From Pholiota molesta (taxonomy: Eukaryota; Basidiomycota; Agaricomycetes; Agaricales; Strophariaceae): DNA of 55,206 bases. Position 1 is the first letter of the stretch, and every line of letters starts with the position of its first letter. The notes beneath the pieces were generated by a model. The model saw only the letters and a program-made list of their open reading frames with translations. It made no database searches and was not told where the DNA came from. Positions 10,488-21,181 of this stretch are shown here, one piece after another. The position numbers and the translations under genes were made by a program. Location of the stretch: the NCBI GenBank assembly GCA_014925825.1, contig JACGCK010000268.1:1-55206 (forward strand), in the 5' to 3' direction.

Positions 10488-11813
10488 GTTCACATCTTAG
10501 CATGAACCCTCATTCTACTGCCTCTACAGGAAACCTTCATACCCCTAATGTCCACCACCGAAAGCCCATTCCGCAATGTTCCCTATGACGTCCTAAGGGA
10601 GATATTCCTCCAGTATCTTCCTGAAGATCGCCTCGACGAGCCCCAGCCCAGCCCAAAGATCGCGCCAATGCTCCTCTGCCATGTTTGCGCCTCCTGGAGG
10701 GCAATCGCACTTTCCAATGCATCCCTCTGGACGCATCTTCATATTCGGCTACCAATTCGATGGAATACACGTATGAATCCCAAGGTCAGGGATTCAGCAG
10801 CCCTCAAGCGCGACATAGAATTCATGAAGTGGTGGAAGATGAACCACAGCTCGATGGCCCTATTTTTTCGGCTCAATGTCCACCGCAAAAGTTGGAGAGA
10901 CTCAAAATGCAAAGCCCAGGAAACCAATCTGGATTCCGAGGCTACAGAATTCCTCCTTGACTACATGTCATCGGCGCACTATCTCGATATCGGACAATTT
11001 TATGCATACCTAACTCAAGAAGGGACGAGAAGGGGAATGCGCATCATATCTCTCAAGCTACACACGTTGGTGTCACACGATGTGCGGTTTGCAGATGAAG
11101 GGGACATTGATGATGAGGATGAGTACCCTCATCCCAAGCTTGCATTGCCGCCACCCTCTCAAACTCCTCCTACATTACGCCGTCTATCCCTAAGCACTGT
11201 AACCCAAATGATGGAAGATAAAGACCTTGTCAACTGGTCCACGCTGACACACCTCGATCTCAACTGTTTCTATGTCTCTATTGATGATTGGTTTACCATC
11301 CTCTCCGCATTGAAGGATCTTCAATGGGCAAATCTTGATGTCTCGATCGATGATAATACTATGAACGGCCCCCCACCCAATATCTCTCTTCCTTCGCTCG
11401 CCACTCTTACCGTCTTCTTAAACGAGGACCCAAACCGTTCAACATACTATCCCTTCACCGTACTCTTTCGAAATGTGCATCTTCCAGCCTTGCGTACGCT
11501 GTCCCTCAGCTCCTGGTTAAACACGTGGAGCACCTCCGAGGCCGCTACAGAAATTAGCAACGTGCTGAAGTCCGCACCGGGAGTTACAAAGCTCGCTTTG
11601 GGATCTGGCAAAAAGGGCTTCCTGTACTTCGGGGACGACTCTGGTATACCCACTGGTATCGATCATCGTGGCCCACCGCTCATGTGGGACGCGCCCAACC
11701 TCGCTCATCTCCACGTCGAGCTGCCAGTCAAAAACGAGCACGATGCAGCTCTGCTCGCCAACAATTTCATCACGGAGCTTTTTCTTTCCACGTGCTGGTT
11801 GGACCTGGCGCAC

Positions 11814-13218
11814 TAGGGTTGGGTAAAAAACCCTAGGTTTTTTACCAAAACGTTTTTTACCGGTAATTTACCAGGTAAATTACCTCTCATTGGGAGAGGT
11901 CTGGGAGGTTTTTTACCACTTAACCACGTGATACATAGGCTGGCATGCATCCGGTGTCCAGGCCCCTAGCCCAACAAAGATGGCGGGACTTTGGGTTTCG
12001 CCCGTGCGAAGGGGCTCATCAGAGGGCTTAACCGCTACCCTAACCCATCCCGTATTGTAGCGACAGCAATGTACTACCTAACTTAGGTTTTAGAGGGGGA
12101 GTATGGTCACATGTAGCATTGTGGCATATGTAGCGCAGCAAATGCAGTAGCAGTGATGTTCCGGGATTGATCCGGGACCCCGAACTAGTAGGTATGAAGC
12201 GTGGGCTCAGCCTAGTTCGGCACGGCGCTCCCTGCCGGAGGCCGTTCTACTAGGGACCTGCCCGTTAGATGAGCAGGTCGACTGTCTGCGCACCCTGCAA
12301 CGAGTGCGACTTTTCGTACTGTTGTCTGTGTGTGAATTCTATCCGAATGCAAAGCGCGCAGTTGACCGTCTCCGAAGATAGGGCCAAAGGCAAAGTGCAT
12401 AGTAGTCTCGGAATCGAACCGAGATGAGATTCTTGGCTGGTCAACTCTGGTCAACCTCTCGATAGTAATTGTTGCGCCTTGGCACACTGCACACCGAAGA
12501 ATACTTGCTTATCAGTTGGAATTTTCTCTCGAGTTACGATGTGCAGCCGCTAAACAATGAAGTCCAAAATGACCGCAAAGTTCAATCTTGTTGATATCAA
12601 TGATAAGGCTTTCTCAATGTACTTACAGTGTACACTGAGGTGCTCTGATTTTAATTTTTCATGCTGTCCTAGATGGCACTGAATACATTCCAACCATTTT
12701 TATGGTCTCAATTGACCTCTAAGTAATGTGGAAGGATAAATGCTTTCGGACGAGTGCCAGGCTGTGGCGCCGCAGGCCGCGAAAATATTGAAAATACTGT
12801 ACTATTTCGAATGGTTCGGCCGTCCCGTGTCCCAAGGCAAGTGGCCATGGCCGAAATCGGTCACTTGTCCCATGTCCCAACGTTCATGGCCACCGTCTGC
12901 AGGCTGTCCCAGGCAAAAAGTTGGTTTACTTTCGAAAATTTCACCTGAATTTTGAAATTGGCCGAATTTTTTGGCCGAATTTTTGGCCTCGTCCCAAGCC
13001 CTTGTCTGGGTGGCCGAAATAAAAATTTCGGCCACGGTGTCCCATGTCCCATCCCCGGCCGAATCATTCGAAATAGTACAGTAGGGGGCGATTTCGGTCA
13101 CGTGACCGAGTAAATAACCGGTAAATTACTGGTAAAATACCGCCCTCCCCCGGCAAGGAAAAAAATCGAGGTAAATTACCTGGTAAATTACCTCCGGGAG
13201 GTTTTTTACCCAACCCTA
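11814..13218. mobile_element. Non-autonomous hAT-like element inside F-box gene A
   Basis: 1405 bp with perfect terminal inverted repeats TAGGGTTGGGTAAAAAACC and GGTTTTTTACCCAACCCTA. A perfect 8-bp target duplication TGGCGCAC flanks it (11806-11813 and 13219-13226). The uninterrupted site is present once in F-box gene B. Both ends carry repeated subterminal motifs (GGTAAATTACC and TTTTTTACC), as expected for hAT transposase binding regions. No transposase gene is present. A TA-flanked MITE is nested at 12797-13081. Interior 12150-12490 has no coding match that I recognise. Confidence 0.93.
12797..13081. mobile_element. Stowaway-like MITE, copy 2 (nested in the hAT element)
   Basis: 285 bp with inverted ends CTGTACTATTTCGAATGGTT and its near reverse complement at the right end, flanked by TA (12795-12796 and 13082-13083). 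The first 14 bases are the same as in the MITE at 8335-8598, so both belong to one family. The interior is rich in GGCCGAA-type words arranged as inverted pairs. Confidence 0.82.
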
Positions 13219-13442
13219 TGGCGCACCCGGACAGCACCATTCAGACGGTCACGATTGTCATCAAAATGGAATGCGACGTCAATGCGGGATTCGAAAAAAA
13301 TCTGAAGGCCTTGTTATTATGGAACATCGACCAACATATCAAGACAACTTCGAACAATGTTCGATTTGAGATTGCTTCAGAAGCTGAACAGGGGATGTTC
13401 CTTTCCGAGCGTGTGTGGAGGACATGGGGCTCTGGGGTTTGA

Positions 13443-13894
13443 AGATACCTGAAATGTGGAATACATCGCAGCTTATATACTTTGAACTATGCGAAGCTCT
13501 TCGTAGTATGAGGATTCAGACTATAGAAGACCAACTGATAACTGCAAGAGAACCTGGTAACAACGAGATCATAGGGGCCCTTGTCAGTTTACCTTCTTTT
13601 CGAGGAGGACCATCCGAGATGAGGCGTATATATCTGTGTAGCAATCCTGGAACGACGCTAGTTGTTTCACTGGCAATGCGCTGACGAATTTCTATATATC
13701 TATAGTAACACCAACACAGTACTTAACTCGAGTTATCAAAGTCTAAAAACCAAGTCAAAGCGTAGTATCCATTTATCAACTCCTCCACGCTTCAAGTCCA
13801 AAACTCAACACCCAATATCCAAACCTCCAATTCCTTTTTCTGCCTCTCCAGCGGCGCCGTATCCTCAGCACGCGCAACGACATCCCTCTGAGTT
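13443..13894. other. Duplicated 3' flank between F-box A and GH79 A
   Basis: No gene is visible. The first 200 bp correspond to the 3' flank of F-box gene B in reverse. The rest is C-rich sequence just beyond the GH79 A stop codon. F-box A and GH79 A converge here. Confidence 0.5.
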
Positions 13895-16293
13895 TCAACA
13901 CCCAACAACCCACCCCACCACCGCCCCAACCAGTCCCACCCACAGCCACCCACCCACCCCACGCAGTCTCCCCGCCGCCGCCGCACTCACACTCCCCTCG
14001 CTCGTGCTCCCCAGCACCCCCTCCATCCCCGTATGCCCATTCGACGTCGCCAGCACCCCCGGGTCCACCGTCGCCGTATTCCTCGTCCTCGTCACCGCCG
14101 TCGTCCCAAACGTCCTACTCGCCGCGCCCGCGCTCTCCGTCTCCGCCCCGGGCCCGCCCCAGAACACCAACGCCACCCCGGGCGCGGGCACGCGCACCGC
14201 GCAGCCCGCGGTGGGTCGCACTGCACCGTATCGACGGCTTCAGCGCCCGCGGGGCGCCCGTCCGACGCGAACGTGCCCCCGAACGTCTGCCCCGCCCACG
14301 TGTAGTTCCCCTTCTGCGCCACGCTCGCCGCCAGCAGTACTTCACCCGCACGGACGCGGGGGCGTGCCGCGCTGGCCGCGGTGAGCGCGACGGTGAGGTC
14401 GGACGCGCCGGACGGATCCGAGGCGTAGTTGAACAGCAGCACGCGCGCGAGCGCGCCGTGCTCGTAGACGCCGTACGCGGGCGTGAAGATGTTGCCCGCG
14501 CTCGCCTGCAGGTCGAGCACCTGCGTCGCGTTCGACGGCCCGATCGCCTCCGCCATCACCAGCGCCGCGTAGTAGATCGGGCCCACCGTCCACTGCCGGA
14601 ACGTGCTCTGGTTTGTCGGCGGCGCTAAAGAAAGTGCAAAGTACCCAGCCCCGCAGTCAGCATACAACAGCATAATCCGCGCGCGAAGAGAAAGAAGGGG
14701 GAAGAGACGCACGCGTAAATGGATTGTAATAGACATTCTGCCCGCCCACATGGAAATATGCGCCCGAGAAATTCGCATACGCCATCTGCATCGCATAGTC
14801 CAGCGCCCACAGCGCGGCGCCGAAGCCGTCGCTGATGCCCGCGAACCCGCCGCACGACGCCGTGTTCGTCTCGAACATCAGCAGCCGCTTGCCCTTGCTC
14901 TGCGCGTACGCCGTCGAGTTCAGGTACGGCGCGATCAGCGCCTGCCCCGCCGTGTGGTTCAGGAACGTCGGGAACGTCGTCTGCGGGTCGCGCGGGACGC
15001 CGATGTTGAACTGCGCGTAGCAGTTGTCCGTGGGGTAGCTGCGGGTCAACTTGGTTGTGCGAGGAAGGTGGGAGGGAGAGGGAATGGCTTACTGTTCTAC
15101 GGCGAGGTAGGCGAGTTGGCGCTGTACGCGTCGACGAAGCCGGTGTTCCACACCATCTCGGGCGTCCAGGTGCCACTGTTGACGTTGGGCCCGATCAGGA
15201 GGTTCTTATTCGGAATATTGCCGTCGTTCTGGATCGCCGTGATCAGGTCGCCGAACTCCCAAAGTAATCGTATGGGCCATACGTCTGCAAAAAATTAGTA
15301 TCGATGCCCACACAAATATAGCGAAAAAGGTCGCACGGAAGGTCGATGCCCATGGTCCACGTACAGATCGGGCTCGTTGCCGACCTGCAGGCCCATGAGG
15401 AAGTCGCCGAGGATCTGCTGTCCCCTCTCTGCGATGGCCAGCGGAAATTCTGGGTGTCGTTGAAGGGATCCCAAGGTGCCAGCGCACGTTCACGAGCGAC
15501 GAGATGTTGCGCAGCATGTAAAGCAGCTCGGGCGTGAAGATGAGCGGGGGCGTTTGGGTCTAAAAAGGACGTGGATTTTCAATTATATGCGTTTGTGCAG
15601 CAGACAACGTACGGGATTACTGATGCCGTTGAGGTCTTTCTCGAGTATGCGGCCATCGGGGTGCTGTCGACGAGCGAGGCGGTGTCTTGGGTGTTTCCGC
15701 CGACGCGCACGACGACGGCTCCGGTGCGCTGCTGGATGTTCGCCATGAGGTTGAGGAATGGGACTTGTAGGAACGATCTGTTAGTAAATGAATCGCGTCA
15801 ATACGATACTCTTGTAATCAGATTAGAAGAGACAAACGCGTTGTTCCTACTATAAACAAGGTCAATTATATGCGCAGAAAAAGGACCACGTAAGAGTGGG
15901 AGCACTCACAGACTTGATTGACACGGACATCTCAATGGAGAACCCGAAGAACAGCCCGGTCTGCATTATCGACGCGCCTGGAGGCACCTGGGGCTCAGTG
16001 CGATACCGAACGCTGTAGGCATCGCCGACGCGCCTGGCGGTGCGGGCGGCTGCAGCACGGTGGGTTATACGCGGCGGAGCCGGTGTAGTTCGCGGCTGCT
16101 GCGGACCCGTGCCTGTGGCCATGACATGCTGGCCTACCTGGTAATATATAGTGAGGGCGGAGGCGCATGGCGGGATGGTGAGGGCGGAGAAGAGGAGGAG
16201 GAAGGGGTTTAGAGCGCGGAGCCTCGGCGATGCTCTTCTTAATCGCGAAAGGAAAGGAACAAACGCGTTCGTTCCTACTATAAAACGAGTCAA
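13895..16293 (-). pseudogene. GH79 A: decayed beta-glucuronidase-type glycosidase
   Basis: The minus strand encodes recognisable pieces of a GH79 enzyme: a leader with LTIYYQVGQHV, GASIMQTGLFFGFSIEMS, VPFLNLMANIQQRTG, VRVGGNTQDTASLV, the acid/base motif GNEPDLYVDHGHRP, the nucleophile region MFETNTASCGGF, WTVGPIYYAAL, WAGQTFGG and a hydrophobic C-terminus. GH79 enzymes remove glucuronic acid residues from glycans. The frame breaks repeatedly, with apparent one-base losses near 15675, 15465, 15450, 15265, 15120, 14330 and 14215, most beside C or G runs. Exon 1 exists in three tandem partial copies. It is clearly non-functional as written, unless the breaks are sequencing errors. It pairs head-to-head with GH79 B. 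Confidence 0.85.
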
Positions 16294-17110
16294 TTATATG
16301 CGAGAAAAAAAGACCACTGCACGAGAGGGAGCACTCACAGACATGAATGACGACCAACATTCACCGAGAACCCGAACAACAGGACGCTCCGCATTATCGA
16401 CGCGCGCGGAGGCACCTGGGGACTCAGTGCAATATCAAATGCTGTAGGCATCGCGGACGACCCTCCTTGCGCAAGGTCTACCACCGCGCTGTCCAAATCC
16501 CGCTCGACAACGTTGAGCGCCTGTGGCAAGAGCTCGAGGCCATCGAGACCGGCCTCAACAAGATCACGGCGAAGAAGTTCGTGGCGGACCTCTCCCTCGC
16601 GCACATGCAGGCGCGCACGGTGCTGCGCCAGCTCGTGAACCACTGGCGGTGCGGGCGGCTGCAGGACCGTCGGGTTATACGCCGCGGAGCCGGTGTAGTT
16701 TGCGGCTGCTGCAGTGCCCGTGCCTGACGCCTTGACGTGCTGGCCTACCTGATAATATACAATGAAGGCGGAGAGGAGGAAGAGGAAGGGGGTCAGAGCT
16801 CGGAGCCTCGGCAATGCTCTTCTTAATCGCGAAAGGAAAGGAACAAACGCGTTCGTTCCTACTATAAACGAGGTCAATTATATGCGCAAAAAACAAGGAC
16901 CACGGCACGAGAGGGAGGACTCACAGACATGATTGACGACCATCATCTCAATCAAGAACCCGAAGAACCGCCCGGTCTGCATTATCGACGCGCCCGGGGG
17001 CACCTGGGTGCTCAGCGCGATACCAGACGCTGTAGGCATCGCGGACGACCCTCCTTGCGCAAGGTCTACCGCGCCGGGGGTTAGAGCGCCAAGCCTTGCC
17101 ATCAATGTAC
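15843..17110 (-). repeat. Three tandem partial copies of the GH79 exon-1 region
   Basis: Blocks beginning at about 15843, 16269 and 16853 (plus coordinates) share a first part starting GTTCCTACTATAAA and continuing through the region that on the minus strand encodes GASIMQTGLFFGF-like peptides. Spacing is about 426 and 584 bp. The difference is largely explained by a 190-bp foreign insert in the middle block. Only the first block is joined to the rest of GH79 A. Confidence 0.85.
16455..16643 (+). pseudogene. Captured fragment of an RNA14/CstF77-type gene
   Basis: On the plus strand this gives SLRKVYHRAVQIPLDNVE, then LWQELEAIETGLNKITAKKF and then LAHMQARTVLRQL without a stop or intron. This matches the conserved HAT-repeat region of RNA14 (CstF77), the mRNA 3'-end cleavage factor subunit, as I know that family. 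It is inserted into the middle GH79 exon-1 copy, in the opposite orientation, with GH79 sequence on both sides. The third copy (near 17042-17070) keeps only the first 27 or so bases of the same insert. No start, no other RNA14 exon and no sign of function are present. Confidence 0.85.
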
Positions 17111-17971
17111 GGAAGTGTTTCGTTATTGACGCCGAGGGCGGCGATGAACTTGCAAACTGGAGTCGAGAGTGATTGGATGCTGGGGTCGCGGGGTCGTTGT
17201 AGAGGAAAAGGAGGGGATGGGTTGGACTTGAAAAGAGCTTTTATGGCGGGGAGGCAATTATGTAAAGTCTTACTTCTGGATAATTCTAAAGAATTAGCTA
17301 CACGACGCGTGCTTCTTACCCTCTTCCATTCGTCGACTGCATTTGAAAGTTTTCGGCGAGGCGCTGAGGGTTTCGCGAGTGCGTCCGAGGGCGGGGCTGC
17401 TGGTAGCATAAGCGATCTGTCTCGACATCGAAAAGACCACACGGCGACAGATCAATGCGAGATGACACCAGTCCAACCAAGTCTCTACTGTGGCGCCTAT
17501 CGCCAGTGAGTTCGCCGTTGTAGCCAAAGCTTACTCTTATTTCATGCCCGTTTTAAACGGGGGGAGCAGAGACTTAAATCGACAGCGAAAGAGCACCTCA
17601 CATTCCTTCTCCCATGTGTCCTTTATCTCAAAATAGCGACGACTATTTGTAGTGCGCGTTGCCGTTCCCGCCGTCGAGGTGATGGTGAGACGCAGCGAGT
17701 GGCCGCGAGCGATGTGCCGGTGCCGTGCTATATCTGGCCGCAGCGTGGAAAAACTGCCAGTGCTGCGGTGGGTGAGACCACCGTCGCTGATGTGTTTCTG
17801 CCTTTATAGCCTTCTTTCCCAGCTCTTCCACAGATCTTTGTCTTTACACTCCTCCCTTCAAGCACCCATTCAGTCTTAATTCCCGTATATAGGCAGGGGC
17901 GCAACACTTGGCAGCCATAGCCGACATCCTCCAAGCCTCTTGGCACATCAAAACACCAAAGCCGCGCCACA
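17111..17971. other. Centre of the inverted duplication and GH79 B upstream region
   Basis: Sequence between the last GH79 exon-1 copy and the GH79 B start codon. No gene is supported, and I could not align its two halves as a perfect palindrome. The last 200 bp or so should carry the GH79 B promoter. Confidence 0.5.
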
Positions 17972-20465
17972 ATGAGGCCCACACCTCTTGGCATCCCCGC
18001 CATCCTCCTTCTGCTCCTGGCTCCAGTCCAGCAATGCACCGCACAGAACTCCTCGACGTCGGCCTCACTCACCATCTACTATGCCCCAGGCCAGACCCCG
18101 CTGGGCACCGGCACGGGCATAAACGCCGCTGTTCAGACCGCGGCCTTTGACGACAGTCTGCAGGCCTACAACGCTTCCACACTCGTCCCACCACCGCCCC
18201 CAGGCCTTCTGCGCTGCCCACCTCTTTGCCTCCCAATTCCCTCCGTCGTGCCAGCAGGCGCCTCGATCAAACAGAATGGGTCCTTCTTTGGCTTTTCGGT
18301 CGAAATGTCCGTCGTCAACCAAGTCTGTGCGTATGTCTATCTCTTCGTGGCTCCGCTGCATTTTGGCTCATTGGGTTCATTTTGAACGTTTGCAGTGGGA
18401 AAGAACTCGTACGTGTTCTATCGGCCGTCTAGCGACGACAGCTGATGCCGTAGGCAATTTTAGGACTCTCCTCCAGGTGCCATTCCTAAACCTGATGGCG
18501 AATATACAGTCGCGGGTTGGCCGCATCAACATCCGTGTAGGAGGAAACACCCAGGAAACTGCAACTTTGGTGCCGAGTACGTCGGATGGCAGAATTTTGG
18601 AGAAAGATCTTGCAGGAGTCACGAATCCAGTACGTCGCTTTCATTGTCTCAGTGCCTACCGTCGTGTTCATGTATGCCATTCACCCAGACGGACACCCCA
18701 CCGCTGATCTTTACCCCGGATCTCATCTACATGCTCGGCAACATCTCGACCTTCGTCAACGTCCGCTGGTTCCTCGGCGTGCCCTTCAACGACACCTCCA
18801 ACTTCCGCCTCCAGATCATCGAGCTCGGCCAGGCCGTCCTCGGCAACCACCTTATCGGCGTGCAGGCAGGAAACGAGCCGACCTCTACGCCGCCCACGGC
18901 CATCGCCCATCCGTGCGTTCCCATTCTCACTGCATCCCAAGTGGAGTAGACACTGACTGATGTACGCTGCAGACCTACTCGCCGACGGACTACTTCAACG
19001 AGTATGGACTGCTGATCTCTGCGATCGGCAACGACCCGCTGATTGCGGGACAAGACCTGCTTATCGGCCCGAGTGTGTCTACGAATTGGAAGCCGGAGGA
19101 CGTGTGGAACACGGGCTACATCACGGCGTACACCAACAGCCTCGCGTTCCTCGCCGTCGAGCAGTGCGTCTTTCATTCCCCTTCATTCGCGCCGCCCATA
19201 CTAACCCAGCCGCGGCCCCCAGCTACCCATTCGACAACTGCGGCGCCGCGTTCCCGACGTCGGGCATCGCGGTCCAGAACCCGCAGGCGCTGCTCCCGGT
19301 GTACCTCGCGCACTCGTCCGCGACGGGCCTCGTCGGGCCGTACCTGAACTCGACGGGCATCGCGCAGGCGGCGGGGAAGGAGTTCCTGATGTTCGAGACG
19401 AACACGGCGTCGTGCGGCGGGTTCGTGGGCCTGAGCGACGCGTTCGCGGCGGCGCTGTGGGGCGTGGACTACGGGATGCAGATGGCGCATGCGAATTTCT
19501 CGGGCGCGCTGTTCCATATCGGCGGCAGAGCGTGTCGTATAACCCGTTCACGCGTGCGTGCCTCCCATTTTCTATGCATGCACTTTGGAACCTGCATTGA
19601 CTTTGATTTACCTTTATTTTTATTTTATATGCGCGCGTGTAGCCCCGCCGACGAACGAGAGCGTGTTCCACGGCTGGACGGTCGGGCCGATCTACTACTC
19701 TGCGCTGGTGGTGGCGGAGGCGCTGGGGCCTTCGAACACGTCACAGGTGCTGGACCTGCAGGCGAACAACGCGAACCTGTACTCGCCGGCGTACGGCATC
19801 TGGGAGGACGGCGTGCTCGCGCGCGCGCTGCTGATCAACTTCGCGAGCGACGCGAGCGGCGCGAGCGATGTGCTCGTGGACGTGAGCGTCGCGGGTGGGA
19901 CGGTGCCGTCGTCCGTCGACGTCAAGTGCGTTGCTCATCTTTCTATCTACAATGTTGAGTGATTTTTTTTTGTTGACTTGCGGTGCGTCGTAGGTACCTC
20001 CTCGCCAATAATGTCACGCAGAAGGGCAACTTCACGTGGGCGGGGCAGACGTTCGGGGGCAACTTCGAGTCCGACGGGCGGCCCATGGGCGCGGAGAACA
20101 TCACGTCCGTGCCGTGCGGCACCACCACGCCCGGCGTGTGCACGATCCGCGTCCCCGCGCCGGGCGTGGCGCTCGTGTTCCTCGCGTCGACGGGCGCGGC
20201 GGCGATGGACACCGCGGGCGCGCCGAGCACGACGTTCTCGACGAGCTCCGTGACGAAGGCGCATAATACGGTCACGGTCGCCGCGTCCGTGCTCGCGACG
20301 TCGAATGGGCGGGGCGGCGCGAACCAGCAGCTCGGGAGCACGAGCTCGGGGTCGGTGGTGAGCGCGGCGGAGCGGGAGAGGCGCGCGGCGGGGCTGGCGG
20401 GGGTGCTGGTGCTGGGGGCGGCGGTGGCGGTGGGGTGGGCGGTGGTTGGGGCGGCGCGTTGGTGA
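17972..20465 (+). CDS. GH79 B: beta-glucuronidase-type glycosidase, two apparent frameshifts
   Basis: Secreted GH79 family enzyme expected to release glucuronic acid from glycans. A signal peptide (MRPTPLGIPAILLLLLAPV) is followed by GASIKQNGSFFGFSVEMS, VRINIRVGG-type strands, the acid/base motif GNEP, the nucleophile motif MFETNTASCGGF, the C-terminal beta domain (WTVGPIYYSAL, WAGQTFGGNF) and a hydrophobic tail that could be a membrane or GPI anchor. Exons read: 17972-18326, 18396-18408, 18464-18629, 18689-18912, 18973-19163, 19223-19553, 19643-19925, 19994-20465. The expected peptide continues only after a one-base shift just after GNEP (about 18880) and again after HIGG (about 19527). The first falls at the catalytic acid/base motif. 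Both would be explained by one lost base in a short run. GH79 A has the intact GNEPDLY reading at the first site. Confidence 0.8.
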
Positions 20466-21181
20466 TTGGGGTGTAATGTTGTTGGATGGTGGGTGTCGGG
20501 GTTGATATGGACCTGTGGTGGACGCCTCTTCGGTATCTTGTGTTTTTTTTTTCCGTGCTTTACGCCGTACTTACTTTACATAGTTATTCACTCGTTTGTG
20601 CTTTGATTAAATTTAGTTTGTGTATATATTGTATATGGGACTGCAGGCACAACCGCTATATACACCATATACTTGCACGCCATAGTATCTCGGACAATCC
20701 GTTAGCCAAGCGCGGGGGCCGGTAAATTGACAAGGGCCGATATGCTCTCCTGTTGACCAGGTACTCTTGTGAGGAGTAGGGATCGCAACGAACATCTTGG
20801 ACGATCCTCGAAAAGCAGGTAAATTGACAATGGTCATCATGATCTCCTTGTTACTAGGCACTCCTGCAGTCACTACATAGCTTGGGTCTAAGTTCTGGCA
20901 TGCTGTATCTTGAGAGCGTAGGGAAAACCAAGAGCATAGTAAAATTAAAGCACACTCAAAGCTATGTATAGGCTTCTGGGTTTCCAATAACACTTTCCGT
21001 CTTGCTTCTTTACTTAGTCGGAGAATGTTCGATATTGAAGACTCGGAGACTCTACATCGATTCCTTCGGCGCTGGACGTGTTCACGGTTTGTGGACAGAA
21101 CAAAACTCGTCGCATTACGAAGAGAGCACCCTTCGAATTTCAAGTGTGATATATTAACGCTGCGATGTGCTGTAGGTATTT
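20466..21181. other. 3' flank of GH79 B and F-box B, with a short tandem repeat
   Basis: The genes converge here. A 97-bp unit beginning GGTAAATTGACAA starts at 20721 and is partly repeated at 20818-20872. The left arm contains a single related copy near 13550-13620. Nothing coding is supported. Confidence 0.55.

Larger units (their letters stand above)
10548..13442 (+). pseudogene. F-box gene A, split by a transposon
   Basis: The N-terminal part (10548-11813) starts MSTTESPFRNVPYDVLREIF, a classic F-box, followed by leucine-rich-like strands. It is nearly identical to F-box gene B at 21182-22669. At LDLAH the hAT-like element 11814-13218 begins, and the first bases of its TIR (TAG) form an immediate stop, leaving 422 residues. 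The C-terminus (about 72 codons) resumes at 13227 and stops at 13442. Apart from the element and its duplicated target site, the two pieces are in frame and total 494 codons against 496 in gene B. The insertion is therefore the only visible lesion and is probably recent. A shortened F-box protein could still be made. F-box proteins bind SKP1 in SCF ubiquitin ligases. Confidence 0.9.
7367..13640 (+). repeat. Left arm of an inverted segmental duplication (outer part)
   Basis: In order, this arm holds the kinase-like relic, a spacer, F-box gene A and its 3' flank. Each has a reverse-complement counterpart in the same order within 20760-24200. Between them sit three elements absent from the other arm (7655-8854, 9154-10487, 11814-13218). 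The 3' flank match (near 13550-13620 against about 20810-20880 reversed) marks the inner limit I can follow outside the GH79 genes. Confidence 0.8.

Noticed and set aside
12395..12480. tRNA-like sequence on the minus strand with a perfect GGTTCGATTCC box B and T-arm-like stem
   Set aside because: No matching acceptor stem, D-arm or box A could be placed upstream. It may be a degenerate tRNA-derived remnant inside the hAT element, but it is not a tRNA gene.
14603..15298. 231-residue plus-strand open frame over GH79 A
   Set aside because: Arg-rich shadow of GC-rich GH79 coding sequence on the other strand.
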